14,431 nucleotides of DNA from Lysobacterales bacterium. Its GTDB lineage: Bacteria > Pseudomonadota > Gammaproteobacteria > Xanthomonadales > SZUA-5. Location of the stretch: assembly GCA_024710675.1 (NCBI GenBank), contig JANJUH010000248.1, forward strand, positions 1 through 14,431, written 5' to 3'. Shown here one piece after another: positions 7,431-14,228 of this stretch (position 1 is its first letter; every line of letters begins with the position of its first letter). The notes below the pieces were generated by a model. It was given only the letters and a program-made list of their open reading frames with translations, ran no database searches and was not told where the DNA came from. Position numbers and translations under genes: made by a program.

Positions 7431-10018
7431 GCGCTGCCGCGTTGGCCCCGGAGCGCTGGCGCCGCGTGCGCCCGCTGCTGGACCGCGCGCTCGATCTGGA
7501 CGAAGCCGAACGCGCCGCTTTCCTCGCGGGGCTGAGCGGCGATGCCGCCGAGTTCCGCGGTGACATCGAACGCCTGCTGCGCCACCACGAGATCACCACC
7601 GGGCTGACCCGCCCGGCTGCGGAGCTGGCGGCGCCCGAGTTGCTGCGGACGCCGCCGGGTGAGCGCAAGGATCCCAATCTCGGCCGCCAGATCGGACCCT
7701 TCCGGCTGACGCGCCTGCTCGGAGCCGGTGGCATGGGCGCGGTCTACGCCGGTGAGCGCGTCGACGGCGGCTTCCGGCAAACGGTGGCGATCAAGCTCGT
7801 GGCCGGCGTGCATCCCGGGATGACCGCGCGCTTTGAGCGTGAGCGGCAAATTCTCGCGGAGCTACGCCACCCGCATATCGCGCAGTTGCTCGATGGTGGC
7901 GAGACGCCCGATGGCATGCCGTACTTCGCGCTCGAATACGTCGAAGGCGAACCCATCGCCGATCATGTCGAGAGCCGCGGGCTCGATGTCGAGGCCCGGA
8001 TCAGGCTGTTGGTGGAGGTTGCCGAGGCACTCGGCTACGCCCACCGGCGCGGCGTGATCCACCGCGACCTCAAGCCCGGCAACATCCTCGTGAGTGCCGA
8101 CGGCGACGTGAAGCTGCTGGACTTCGGCATCGCCAAGCTGCTCAATCGCACCGACCAGCCCACGTTGACGCACCACCGCGTGGGGCCGATGACCCCGGAG
8201 TACGCAGCGCCCGAGCAATTCCGCGGTGCTGCGCTCGGCGTGCATACCGACATCTACCAGTTCGGCGTGTTGATGTTCCGCTTGCTGACCGGGCGCCTGC
8301 CGTATCGCGCCGCCACCGACGATGGACTGGCCTGGGCGCGTGCGGTGTCCGAGCAGGAACCGATGAGCCTCAACGAGGCGTTGCGGGCGCAGCGCAAGGA
8401 GGGCGGTCGCGATGTGGAGGTCACGCTGGGTCGAATCGAACCGCGGGGTGGCATCGACCTGAACGCGGTGGTTCGCCGCTGCCTGGCCAAGGCGCCGGCC
8501 GAGCGCTATCCGGGGATGGAGTCCGTGATCGCGGACCTGGTGGGATGGCTGACGCCGGGTGCGTACCGGCCCGGCCGGTCATTGCGGCCAAAGTTGTACA
8601 CGGTCTTGGCCGTGATCGCGCTCGTGTCCGTGCTGGCCTGGTGGTGGCGTGAGGGATTGCAGTCATCCACCCAGCCACGCACCGCGGGTGACGTTGTCGA
8701 GGTCGAGGACTGGTCCAGCCACCCCGCGCTGACCGCCTTCGGCTTCAGGGCCGGCTCGCTGCACGTCGGGAATCCGGACAGCGCGCCCATCATTGCGCGC
8801 GCACTGCTGGCCGAAGGGGCAGGCGACGCCCCGGCTGCGCTGGCGCTGCTCGAAGGGGTGCATCGCTCGGATCCCGTCACACCGGTCCCGGCGCTGGTGT
8901 TGTCCTACTGGGGCAGTTCGGTGTTCGGACGCGAGCGCTCCGAGGAATGGCTGGCCGAGGCGCGCCGGCGTATCGAGCCCCTCGGCGATCCTTACCTGGA
9001 ACTCTTCGCCGACTTCATCGCCGCCGACCTCTACGGCAGTCCGGACGATTCCCTGCGCTATTCCGCCGCCCTGCTGGCCATGCGGCCGGAGGCCTGGTTC
9101 CTGCATCTTGCCCGTGCCCATGCACTGACCCGGGTGGAATTGCCGGCAGCGGCCTTGCGCGAGTTGCAGGCGATCGACGTCACCCGGCTCGGGCACCGCA
9201 AGCTCGTCGATGCCATTGCCGATCGCGGGGCCCTGGGCGACCTCGAAGGGGCGTGGGCGCAGTTCCATCGCCTCGAAACCGATCTCGAGGATCCGCAACG
9301 CGCCGCCCTGCAGGCACGCCTGACCTATTCCTCCGGGGACCTGGCCGGGGCACGGGCGCTGTACCGTGATGCGGTGGCCAGGGCGCGTGCGGTGGCACGA
9401 ATGGACATCGAATCGCGCGGCCTGTTGTGGGCCGGTGCCTTCGGCGTTGCGCTGGGCGACGACGATGCCGGCGCCGCAGCCGATCTCAGGTCGGCGCGCA
9501 CGCGCCTGGGTAGCCGCCAGCAGTACCGCTTTGCCTCCGATGCCGCCCTGTTGCTGGCCCAGCTCGCTCACTGGCGGGGTGACCGGGACGCTGTGCGCGG
9601 CCACATCGCCGATGCACGTGAGCTGCGCGCGCGCCTCAGCAGCGAACCAGGCGCGGGACTGATCGACCTCGTCGATGCGCGCCTCACGGGCGCTGACGTG
9701 CCCGGGCGGGCCGCCGAAAGCGATGACTACCGCGCCGCGCTGCAATCCCTGCTCGATGCCCGCAGCGCACTGCAGCGGGGTGATGCGGCGAGAGCACGGG
9801 CAGCGCTAGAACAGGCCCGCAATGCCGGGGTGGGGGAGAGCCTCTATGTCGAGGAAGCCGCCCTGTTGGCCCGGGAGCTTGCTGCGCCCGGATTCGAGCT
9901 GGCACCGATCGATCCGCCCTTCGGGCCCTACGTGCGCTATGCCAGCCGCCGCGAACTCGGCGCCGGGGCCAGCGTCGTCCCCGCACGGCCAGCGCTGAAT
10001 GGGCTCACTGCCGACTGA
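7427..10018 (+). CDS. membrane Ser/Thr protein kinase with extracytoplasmic helical-repeat (TPR-like) region
   Basis: The 863-residue protein starts with a helical segment (RWRRVRPLLDRALDLDEAERAAFLAGL) common in kinases paired with this sigma class. A complete Hanks-type kinase domain follows: glycine loop GAGGMG (99-104), VAIK lysine Lys123, catalytic loop HRDLKPGN (212-219, Asp214), DFG (232-234) and APE (261-263). All key residues are present, so it should be active. The activation segment has several threonines (TDQPTLTHH, PMTPEY). One transmembrane helix lies at about 390-407 (LYTVLAVIALVSVLAWWW), placing residues 408-863 in the periplasm. That part is Ala/Leu-rich and helical, with TPR-like spacing such as GDLEGAWAQFHRLE and GDLAGARALYRDAVARA; no known ligand domain was recognised. 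It probably senses an envelope signal and phosphorylates the coupled sigma factor. The gene ends in a 14-base tail-to-tail overlap with the LprI-like gene. Confidence 0.93.
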   Translation: MSAAALAPERWRRVRPLLDRALDLDEAERAAFLAGLSGDAAEFRGDIERLLRHHEITTGLTRPAAELAAPELLRTPPGERKDPNLGRQIGPFRLTRLLGAGGMGAVYAGERVDGGFRQTVAIKLVAGVHPGMTARFERERQILAELRHPHIAQLLDGGETPDGMPYFALEYVEGEPIADHVESRGLDVEARIRLLVEVAEALGYAHRRGVIHRDLKPGNILVSADGDVKLLDFGIAKLLNRTDQPTLTHHRVGPMTPEYAAPEQFRGAALGVHTDIYQFGVLMFRLLTGRLPYRAATDDGLAWARAVSEQEPMSLNEALRAQRKEGGRDVEVTLGRIEPRGGIDLNAVVRRCLAKAPAERYPGMESVIADLVGWLTPGAYRPGRSLRPKLYTVLAVIALVSVLAWWWREGLQSSTQPRTAGDVVEVEDWSSHPALTAFGFRAGSLHVGNPDSAPIIARALLAEGAGDAPAALALLEGVHRSDPVTPVPALVLSYWGSSVFGRERSEEWLAEARRRIEPLGDPYLELFADFIAADLYGSPDDSLRYSAALLAMRPEAWFLHLARAHALTRVELPAAALRELQAIDVTRLGHRKLVDAIADRGALGDLEGAWAQFHRLETDLEDPQRAALQARLTYSSGDLAGARALYRDAVARARAVARMDIESRGLLWAGAFGVALGDDDAGAAADLRSARTRLGSRQQYRFASDAALLLAQLAHWRGDRDAVRGHIADARELRARLSSEPGAGLIDLVDARLTGADVPGRAAESDDYRAALQSLLDARSALQRGDAARARAALEQARNAGVGESLYVEEAALLARELAAPGFELAPIDPPFGPYVRYASRRELGAGASVVPARPALNGLTAD

Positions 10019-10436
10019 CCCGCCAGGCCTCCAGCGTGGCCTCGAGCTGACGCACGCGATCGCGGGTCAGTGTCGAGACCGAATCGGCCAGCATCACGAG
10101 GAACATCGATCCCTGCATCGCTCCATAAGTGCGTTCCAGCGCCTCGATCTCGGCATCGCGGAAGGCGATCCACTTGCGCTGGGCGGCGCGCAAGGCTTCC
10201 TTGGCGGGATCGTCGTCGACCTCGCTCATCAGCGCCTTCCAGACCTTGTTCAGTTCGCGGTCCCAGGCCGCGGTGGCGGCGGCCAGGCATTCGCGCTGGC
10301 CGTGCGTGCTCATGCCCTCGTCGCTCTCCATGCAGCGACCGAGTTCGGCCTCGATCGGGTGCGGCGCGAAAGCGGGTTCCGCCGAGGGGTTGGCGGCGAG
10401 CCCGGCGGACAAGAGCAGCACAGGAAGCAGGCTCAT
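10005..10436 (-). CDS. LprI-like (DUF1311) secreted protein
   Basis: The 143-residue protein begins with a signal peptide (MSLLPVLLLSAGLAA) and lacks a clear lipobox, so it is probably a soluble periplasmic protein. It has the DUF1311/LprI pattern: two cysteines (Cys35 and Cys50, likely a disulfide), AWDRELNKVWKAL (58-70), and the signature LRAAQRKWIAFRDAE (82-96). The namesake, Mycobacterium LprI, inhibits lysozyme; most proteobacterial members are uncharacterised, so that role is only a possibility here. A GAGGAG ribosome-binding site lies 8 bases before the ATG. A -10-like TATAGA (10470-10465) sits in the 39-base gap after argR. Its last codons overlap the end of the convergent kinase gene. 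Confidence 0.87.
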   Translation of the reverse strand: MSLLPVLLLSAGLAANPSAEPAFAPHPIEAELGRCMESDEGMSTHGQRECLAAATAAWDRELNKVWKALMSEVDDDPAKEALRAAQRKWIAFRDAEIEALERTYGAMQGSMFLVMLADSVSTLTRDRVRQLEATLEAWRVSRQ

Positions 10437-10475
10437 CGCGATGACTCCTCGAAGTGTGCCGCGATCTATAGCGCT

Positions 10476-10895
10476 TCAGTCTTCGGGCAGGAAGCGGTAG
10501 CGCGCCGAATCCAGCATCTCGGCCAGGGTGTGACCTTCGGCGACGGCGACGAAGACGGTGTCATCGCCGGCGATGGTGCCGGCCTGGCCAGGCAGGGGCT
10601 GATGGTCCAGCACGGCGGCAACTGCATTGGCAAAGCCCGGGCGCGTGCGCAGCACGACCAGGTTCGGTGGCGCGGCGATCACTGCCAGTGCACTCGGGCT
10701 GCCATCGCCGGGAGAAGCGTAGCGACCGGCACGCTTGCTGATGCCGAGGCGGGTCAGGTGGCGCGACAGTGTCGGCTGGCTGACCTTGATGCCGTGACGG
10801 GCGAGGGCAGCCTGCAGTTCGAACTGGTCGGCGATGCGCTCGTGCGCGATCAGTTCCAGCAGCTTCTCGTCGAGGTGGGCAGCGGTGCGGGGCAT
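10476..10895 (-). CDS. argR: arginine repressor ArgR
   Basis: This 139-residue protein is a compact ArgR, the arginine-responsive hexameric repressor/activator of arginine genes. The N-terminal winged helix includes the family recognition helix SQPTLSRHLTRLGISK (39-54). The C-terminal domain has PGFANAVAAVLD (87-97) and the hallmark GTIAGDDTVFV (106-116), whose two aspartates (111-112) contact arginine in known ArgR structures. In-frame ATG 10922 has an AAAGG sequence ahead of it. ATG 10895 was preferred because a near-consensus -10 (TATTAT on the minus strand, 10926-10921) overlaps the upstream ATG, and the family alignment starts close to residue 1. It is transcribed away from the arginine operon that it probably controls. 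Confidence 0.93.
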   Translation of the reverse strand: MPRTAAHLDEKLLELIAHERIADQFELQAALARHGIKVSQPTLSRHLTRLGISKRAGRYASPGDGSPSALAVIAAPPNLVVLRTRPGFANAVAAVLDHQPLPGQAGTIAGDDTVFVAVAEGHTLAEMLDSARYRFLPED

Positions 10896-10898
10896 GGC

Positions 10899-10949
10899 TT
10901 GTGCCGTCGGCGGAAAGCGCATAATATGCCTTTCATCCGTATTTTATGC
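10899..10949. promoter_or_regulatory. argR-argD divergent promoter with two ARG-box-like palindromes
   Basis: This AT-rich island in GC-rich DNA lies between argR and the arginine operon. Two imperfect palindromes are visible: GCATAATATGC (10919-10929) and GTATTTTATGC (10939-10949). Their centres are 20 bases apart, close to the spacing of tandem ARG boxes in enteric bacteria. The sequence itself departs from the E. coli TGAAT-N4-ATTCA consensus. The left palindrome overlaps a leftward -10 (TATTAT, 10926-10921) for argR. It also overlaps a rightward -10 (TAATAT, 10922-10927) with a weak -35 (TTGTGC, 10899-10904) at 17 bases. ArgR bound here could repress both directions. Promoter and operator calls are by eye. 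Confidence 0.5.
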
Positions 10950-10955
10950 AATCTC

Positions 10956-12089
10956 ATGACGGCCCTGCTCGAAACCTACCCGCCCTATCCCTTCGTGCTC
11001 GATCGAGGCGAAGGCGAGTACGTGTACGCAGAGGACGGCACGCGCTGGCTCGATTACTACGGCGGCCACTGCGTGACGCTGACCGGTCATTCGCACCCCA
11101 ATGTGGTCGCGGCCATCGCCGAGCAGGCGGGCAGGCTGATCTTCTACTCGGCGGCGGCACGATTGCGTGTCCGCGAGCAGGCAGCCGATGCGCTGGCGGC
11201 CTTCCTCGCCGGCGCGGGCGTGGGCAAGGTCTTCTTCTGCAACTCCGGCGCCGAGGCCAACGAGAACGCGCTGAAGCTGGCGATCAAGGCCACCAGTCGC
11301 CAGCGCATCGCCGGTTTCGAGGGCGGATGGCACGGGCGCACGCTGCTGGCGCTGTCGGCCACGGACGACCCGAAGATCACCGACCCGTACGCCTCGCTGC
11401 TGGCACCGCACACGCGGATTCCCTTCGCTGACATCGCGGCGCTGGAGGCGGTCGACTGGTCGGCACACGCCGCGGTGATCGTCGAGCCGATCCAGAGCAT
11501 GAGCGGCATCCGCTGCGCCGACGCGGCCTGGTTCGCCCGCCTGCGCGAACTGACCGCCGCGGCGGGGTGCTGGCTGATCTGCGATGAGATCCAGACCGGG
11601 CTCGGTCGCGTCGGTGCGCCGTCGGCGGCGGAGTTCTACGGCATTCGTCCCGATGCGATGACGCTGGCCAAAGGCCTGGCCTCCGGCGTGCCGGTGGGTG
11701 CCGTGATCCTCTCGGAGGCTGCGGCGGCGACGGTGAAGTCGGGCGATCTCGGCAGCACCTTCGGCGGCGGCCCGATTGCGATGGCGGCACTGCTGGCGAC
11801 GCTGGCGGTGGTCGGCGAGGAGAGGCTGGTGGCCCGCGCCGCTGCCCTCGGTCAGCGCCTCAAATCCTCGCTGCCCGGAACCGTCGTGATGCGCGTCCGC
11901 GGTGAGGGCCTGCTGCTCGGCCTCGAGTGCCACGCGCCGGCCGCAGGCCTCAAGCAGCACCTGATGCAAAACCGGATACTGGCGGGCGGCTCGGGTGATT
12001 CCCGCGTGCTGCGCCTGATGCCTCCGCTGACCTTGAGCGATGGCGCTGTCGAGATGCTCGAAGCCGCGATCGCCACTTACACGGGATGA
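10956..12089 (+). CDS. argD: acetylornithine/succinylornithine-type aminotransferase (ArgD family, class III PLP enzyme)
   Basis: The 377-residue protein is a class III aminotransferase. It has LDYYGGHCVTLTGHSHPNV (32-50), the cofactor loop FCNSGAEANENALK (94-107), GGWHGRTL (123-130), ICDEIQTGLGRVG (208-220, Asp210) and the Schiff-base lysine Lys239 in LAKGLASGVPVGA. GSTFGGGP (266-273) is the phosphate-binding segment from the other subunit. In arginine synthesis this family moves an amino group from glutamate to N-acyl-glutamate semialdehyde, giving N-acyl-ornithine. Its place as first gene before an acylornithine transcarbamylase supports that role, and the acyl group may be succinyl rather than acetyl. 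ATG 10956 was chosen over ATG 10926 because the latter lies inside the operator region. No clear Shine-Dalgarno precedes either. Specificity versus other ornithine-type aminotransferases cannot be fixed by sequence alone. Confidence 0.88.
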   Translation: MTALLETYPPYPFVLDRGEGEYVYAEDGTRWLDYYGGHCVTLTGHSHPNVVAAIAEQAGRLIFYSAAARLRVREQAADALAAFLAGAGVGKVFFCNSGAEANENALKLAIKATSRQRIAGFEGGWHGRTLLALSATDDPKITDPYASLLAPHTRIPFADIAALEAVDWSAHAAVIVEPIQSMSGIRCADAAWFARLRELTAAAGCWLICDEIQTGLGRVGAPSAAEFYGIRPDAMTLAKGLASGVPVGAVILSEAAAATVKSGDLGSTFGGGPIAMAALLATLAVVGEERLVARAAALGQRLKSSLPGTVVMRVRGEGLLLGLECHAPAAGLKQHLMQNRILAGGSGDSRVLRLMPPLTLSDGAVEMLEAAIATYTG

Positions 12090-12094
12090 CACCG

Positions 12095-13093
12095 ATGCGT
12101 CATTACACCCACCTCAGAGACATCGGCCCCAAGGGCCAGGCCCAGTTCCTGAAGATCGCCAGCGAGTTCAAGCGCAACGAGCCGGGTCCGCTGCTGAAGA
12201 ACAAGGTGCTCGGCATGCTGTTCTTCAATCCGTCCTTGCGCACGCGCACCAGCTTCGAGGTCGCGATGATGAAGCTCGGTGGCCACGCCGTCGCGCTCGA
12301 GGAGGGTGCCGGCGTCTGGAAGCTCGAAACCGAGGACGGCGCGGTGATGAATGCCGACAAGGCCGAGCATGTGCGCGAGGCGGCGCCGGTGCTGTCGCGT
12401 TACGTCGATGTGCTCGGCGTGCGCGCCTTCTCGCGCGGCATGGGCCAGGCCGACGACGATGTCGACGGCGTCATCAATGCCTTCCGCCGCCACGCCAAGG
12501 TGCCGATGATCAGCCTGGAGTCTGCACGCGAGCATCCCTGCCAGGGCCTCGCCGACATGCTCACCGTCGAGGAGAGCTTCGGCCAGACCCAGGGCGTCAA
12601 GGTGGTGCTGAGCTGGGCGCCGCACCTCAAGCCCTTGCCGAAAGCGGTGCCGAACTCGGTGCTGCTGCACGCCGCTGCCGCTGGCTGCGAGGTGGTCGTT
12701 GCCCATCCGCCGGGCTTCGAACTCGGTCCGGCCGTGCGCGAGGAAGCTGCCCGCTACGCCGCCGAGTCGCGCGGCAAGATCAGCTACACGACCGACCAGA
12801 AAGCCGCGCTCGAAGGCGCGCACGTCGTCTACACGAAGGCCTGGGGTCCGGAGCCCAGGGTCAGCGAGGACAGCATCGTCGCCTCGCCGGCGCTGCGCGG
12901 CTGGATGCCCACGCTGAAGCACTTCGAGAGCTGTGCCTCGGACGCGATCTTCATGCACTGCCTGCCGGTGCGTCGCAACGTCGAGGTCTCCGACGAGGTG
13001 CTCGATTCGGAGTTCTCGCGCGTTGTCGACGAGGCCGAGAACCGCCTCTGGGTGCAGATGGCGGCGCTGGCCTGGCTGTTCGGGAAGGCGTGA
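12095..13093 (+). CDS. argF': N-acylornithine carbamoyltransferase, probably N-succinylornithine-specific
   Basis: The 332-residue enzyme should carbamoylate N-acyl-L-ornithine to N-acyl-citrulline. FFNPSLRTRTSFE (43-55) is the carbamoyl-phosphate loop, HPCQ (147-150) the catalytic segment, and FMHCLPVRRN (286-295) the second substrate motif. Compared from memory with Bacteroides fragilis N-succinylornithine transcarbamylase, it shares WKLETE (75-80), DK-x-EH (88-92), WAPH-x-x-PLP-x-AVPNS (174-188) and MHCLPVRRN. The Xanthomonas acetylornithine enzyme differs in these places. Ala90 sits where Bacteroides has Pro90 and Xanthomonas has Glu92. Glu297 sits where Xanthomonas has the carboxylated Lys302. 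ATG 12095 was preferred to ATG 12086 (which overlaps the upstream stop) because a GGGA lies 8 bases before it and it matches the family start, M-x-x-[YF]-T-x-x-x-DIG. Confidence 0.93.
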   Translation: MRHYTHLRDIGPKGQAQFLKIASEFKRNEPGPLLKNKVLGMLFFNPSLRTRTSFEVAMMKLGGHAVALEEGAGVWKLETEDGAVMNADKAEHVREAAPVLSRYVDVLGVRAFSRGMGQADDDVDGVINAFRRHAKVPMISLESAREHPCQGLADMLTVEESFGQTQGVKVVLSWAPHLKPLPKAVPNSVLLHAAAAGCEVVVAHPPGFELGPAVREEAARYAAESRGKISYTTDQKAALEGAHVVYTKAWGPEPRVSEDSIVASPALRGWMPTLKHFESCASDAIFMHCLPVRRNVEVSDEVLDSEFSRVVDEAENRLWVQMAALAWLFGKA

Positions 13094-13100
13094 TTGATGT

Positions 13101-13260
13101 CGGGGCAGGGGTCAGGGGACAGGGGCCGAGCCATGAGGAATCCGATGGCAAGGTATGGGTCATCCGGGGATCGAGTGGGCCACCGGCAGGCCCATCACGA
13201 AGGCAGCCGCAACGGTCAATGGCGAGACGCCACGACCCGTGCCCCCTGACCCCTGACCCA
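13101..13260. repeat. 160-base inverted-repeat element (MITE-like) between argF' and argB
   Basis: Terminal arms 13101-13127 and 13234-13260 are inverted copies with 22 of 27 positions matching. They are built from CAGGGGTCAGGGG-type short direct repeats (CCCCTGACCCCTG on the other end). The roughly 106-base interior holds a smaller hairpin (GTGGGCC...GGCCCAT, near 13173-13192) and no convincing gene. The arrangement fits a small non-autonomous repeat inserted into the arginine operon. It fills most of the 235-base gap 13094-13328, where otherwise only a weak AT-rich stretch before argB (13308-13320) is seen. Confidence 0.6.
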
Positions 13261-13328
13261 ACACTTGCCCTCGGCCGATCCATCGATTCACGAGCGAAAT
13301 CACCCCTCCATTTACGGTATCCAAGCCC

Positions 13329-14228
13329 ATGCCCTTCGACCCCAATCCCTACGACGCCCTCAAGGGCCTGTCCAAGTACCTGCGCCAGTTCCGCGGCAAG
13401 ACCTTCGTGGTCAAGGTCGGTGGCGAGATCCTCGATGATCCGGAGAGCCGCCGTCGCGTGGTCGAGCAGATCGGCGTGCTATGGACGCTGTCGATCCGTG
13501 TCGTCGTCGTCCATGGCGGCGGCGCGCGCCTCGATGAGCTGTGCACACAGCTCGGGCTGCCGATCGAGAAGCAGGCCGGTCGTCGCGTGACCAGCCCGCA
13601 GGTGCTCGATGCCGCCAAGATGGTGTTCAACGGCGTCGCCAATACCGATCTGATCGCCGAGATGAACCGCGTCGGCGTGCCGGCGGTGGGCCTGACCGGC
13701 GTCGCTGCCGGCATGGTCAAGGCGCGCAAGCGCGCGCCGATCTACATGGGCGAGGAGGACGGCAAGCCCAAGCTCTTCGACTATGGCCTGGTGGGTGACG
13801 TCGAGCAGATCGACCCGACCCTGCTGAAGCACCTGCTGGACGCCGACTACGTGCCGGTGATCGCGCCGCTGTCGGGTGCGCCCGACGGCTCGATCTACAA
13901 CACCAACGCCGACACCATCGCCTCGCAGATCGCCGGGGTGCTCGGTGCCGAAAAGCTGTTCTTCGTGCTCAAGGTCCCGGGCTTGCTCAAGGACGTCAAG
14001 AACCCATCCTCGCTGATCACTTACGCCACCGTCGCCAAGCTCGACGAGATGGAGGCCCGTGGTGAACTGGCCGGCGGCATGTTGCCGAAGGCGGCGGCGA
14101 TCAAGAGTGCATTGGCGGCCGGCGTGCATTCGGTGCACCTGGTCTCCGGCGTGCAGTCCGATTCCCTGCTGGTGGAGGTGTTCACCAACGAGGGCGCTGG
14201 CACGATGATCGTCAAGGACAGCGAGTGA
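13329..14228 (+). CDS. argB: N-acetylglutamate kinase-type amino acid kinase (ArgB)
   Basis: This 299-residue kinase phosphorylates the gamma-carboxyl of N-acyl-glutamate, the second step of arginine synthesis. KVGGEIL (29-35) holds the phosphate-binding lysine, HGGG (62-65) the second glycine loop, RRVTSPQVLD (85-94) the substrate-binding arginine region, YNTNADTIASQIA (190-202) the catalytic/nucleotide segment, and GGMLPK (249-254) the C-terminal ATP-site motif. About 25 residues (NPYDALKGLSKYLRQF) precede the first strand. Such an N-terminal helix is typical of hexameric, arginine-inhibited ArgB proteins, so feedback inhibition is plausible. No C-terminal GNAT acetyltransferase domain is present, unlike the bifunctional synthase-kinase of Xanthomonas. 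If the pathway is succinylated, its substrate would be N-succinylglutamate. The stop overlaps the next gene's GTG (GTGA). Confidence 0.94.
   Translation: MPFDPNPYDALKGLSKYLRQFRGKTFVVKVGGEILDDPESRRRVVEQIGVLWTLSIRVVVVHGGGARLDELCTQLGLPIEKQAGRRVTSPQVLDAAKMVFNGVANTDLIAEMNRVGVPAVGLTGVAAGMVKARKRAPIYMGEEDGKPKLFDYGLVGDVEQIDPTLLKHLLDADYVPVIAPLSGAPDGSIYNTNADTIASQIAGVLGAEKLFFVLKVPGLLKDVKNPSSLITYATVAKLDEMEARGELAGGMLPKAAAIKSALAAGVHSVHLVSGVQSDSLLVEVFTNEGAGTMIVKDSE

Noticed and set aside
8663..9745. Minus-strand open frame of 360 codons opposite the kinase C-terminal region
   Set aside because: No domain was recognised, and the sense strand continues the kinase frame through a membrane helix and helical repeats.
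10896..10951. Classical enteric ARG boxes (TGAAT-N4-ATTCA)
   Set aside because: No good match to that consensus was seen; only the spacing and palindromic nature are similar, so the operator call rests on those.
13160..13345. Small minus-strand open frame (61 codons) within the inverted-repeat element
   Set aside because: It lies over repeat arms, has no ribosome-binding site or family resemblance, and overlaps the argB start.
12040..13590. Plus-strand open frame of about 516 codons overlapping argF' and argB in another frame
   Set aside because: The translation is Arg-rich nonsense, while the other frames give full transcarbamylase and ArgB motifs.
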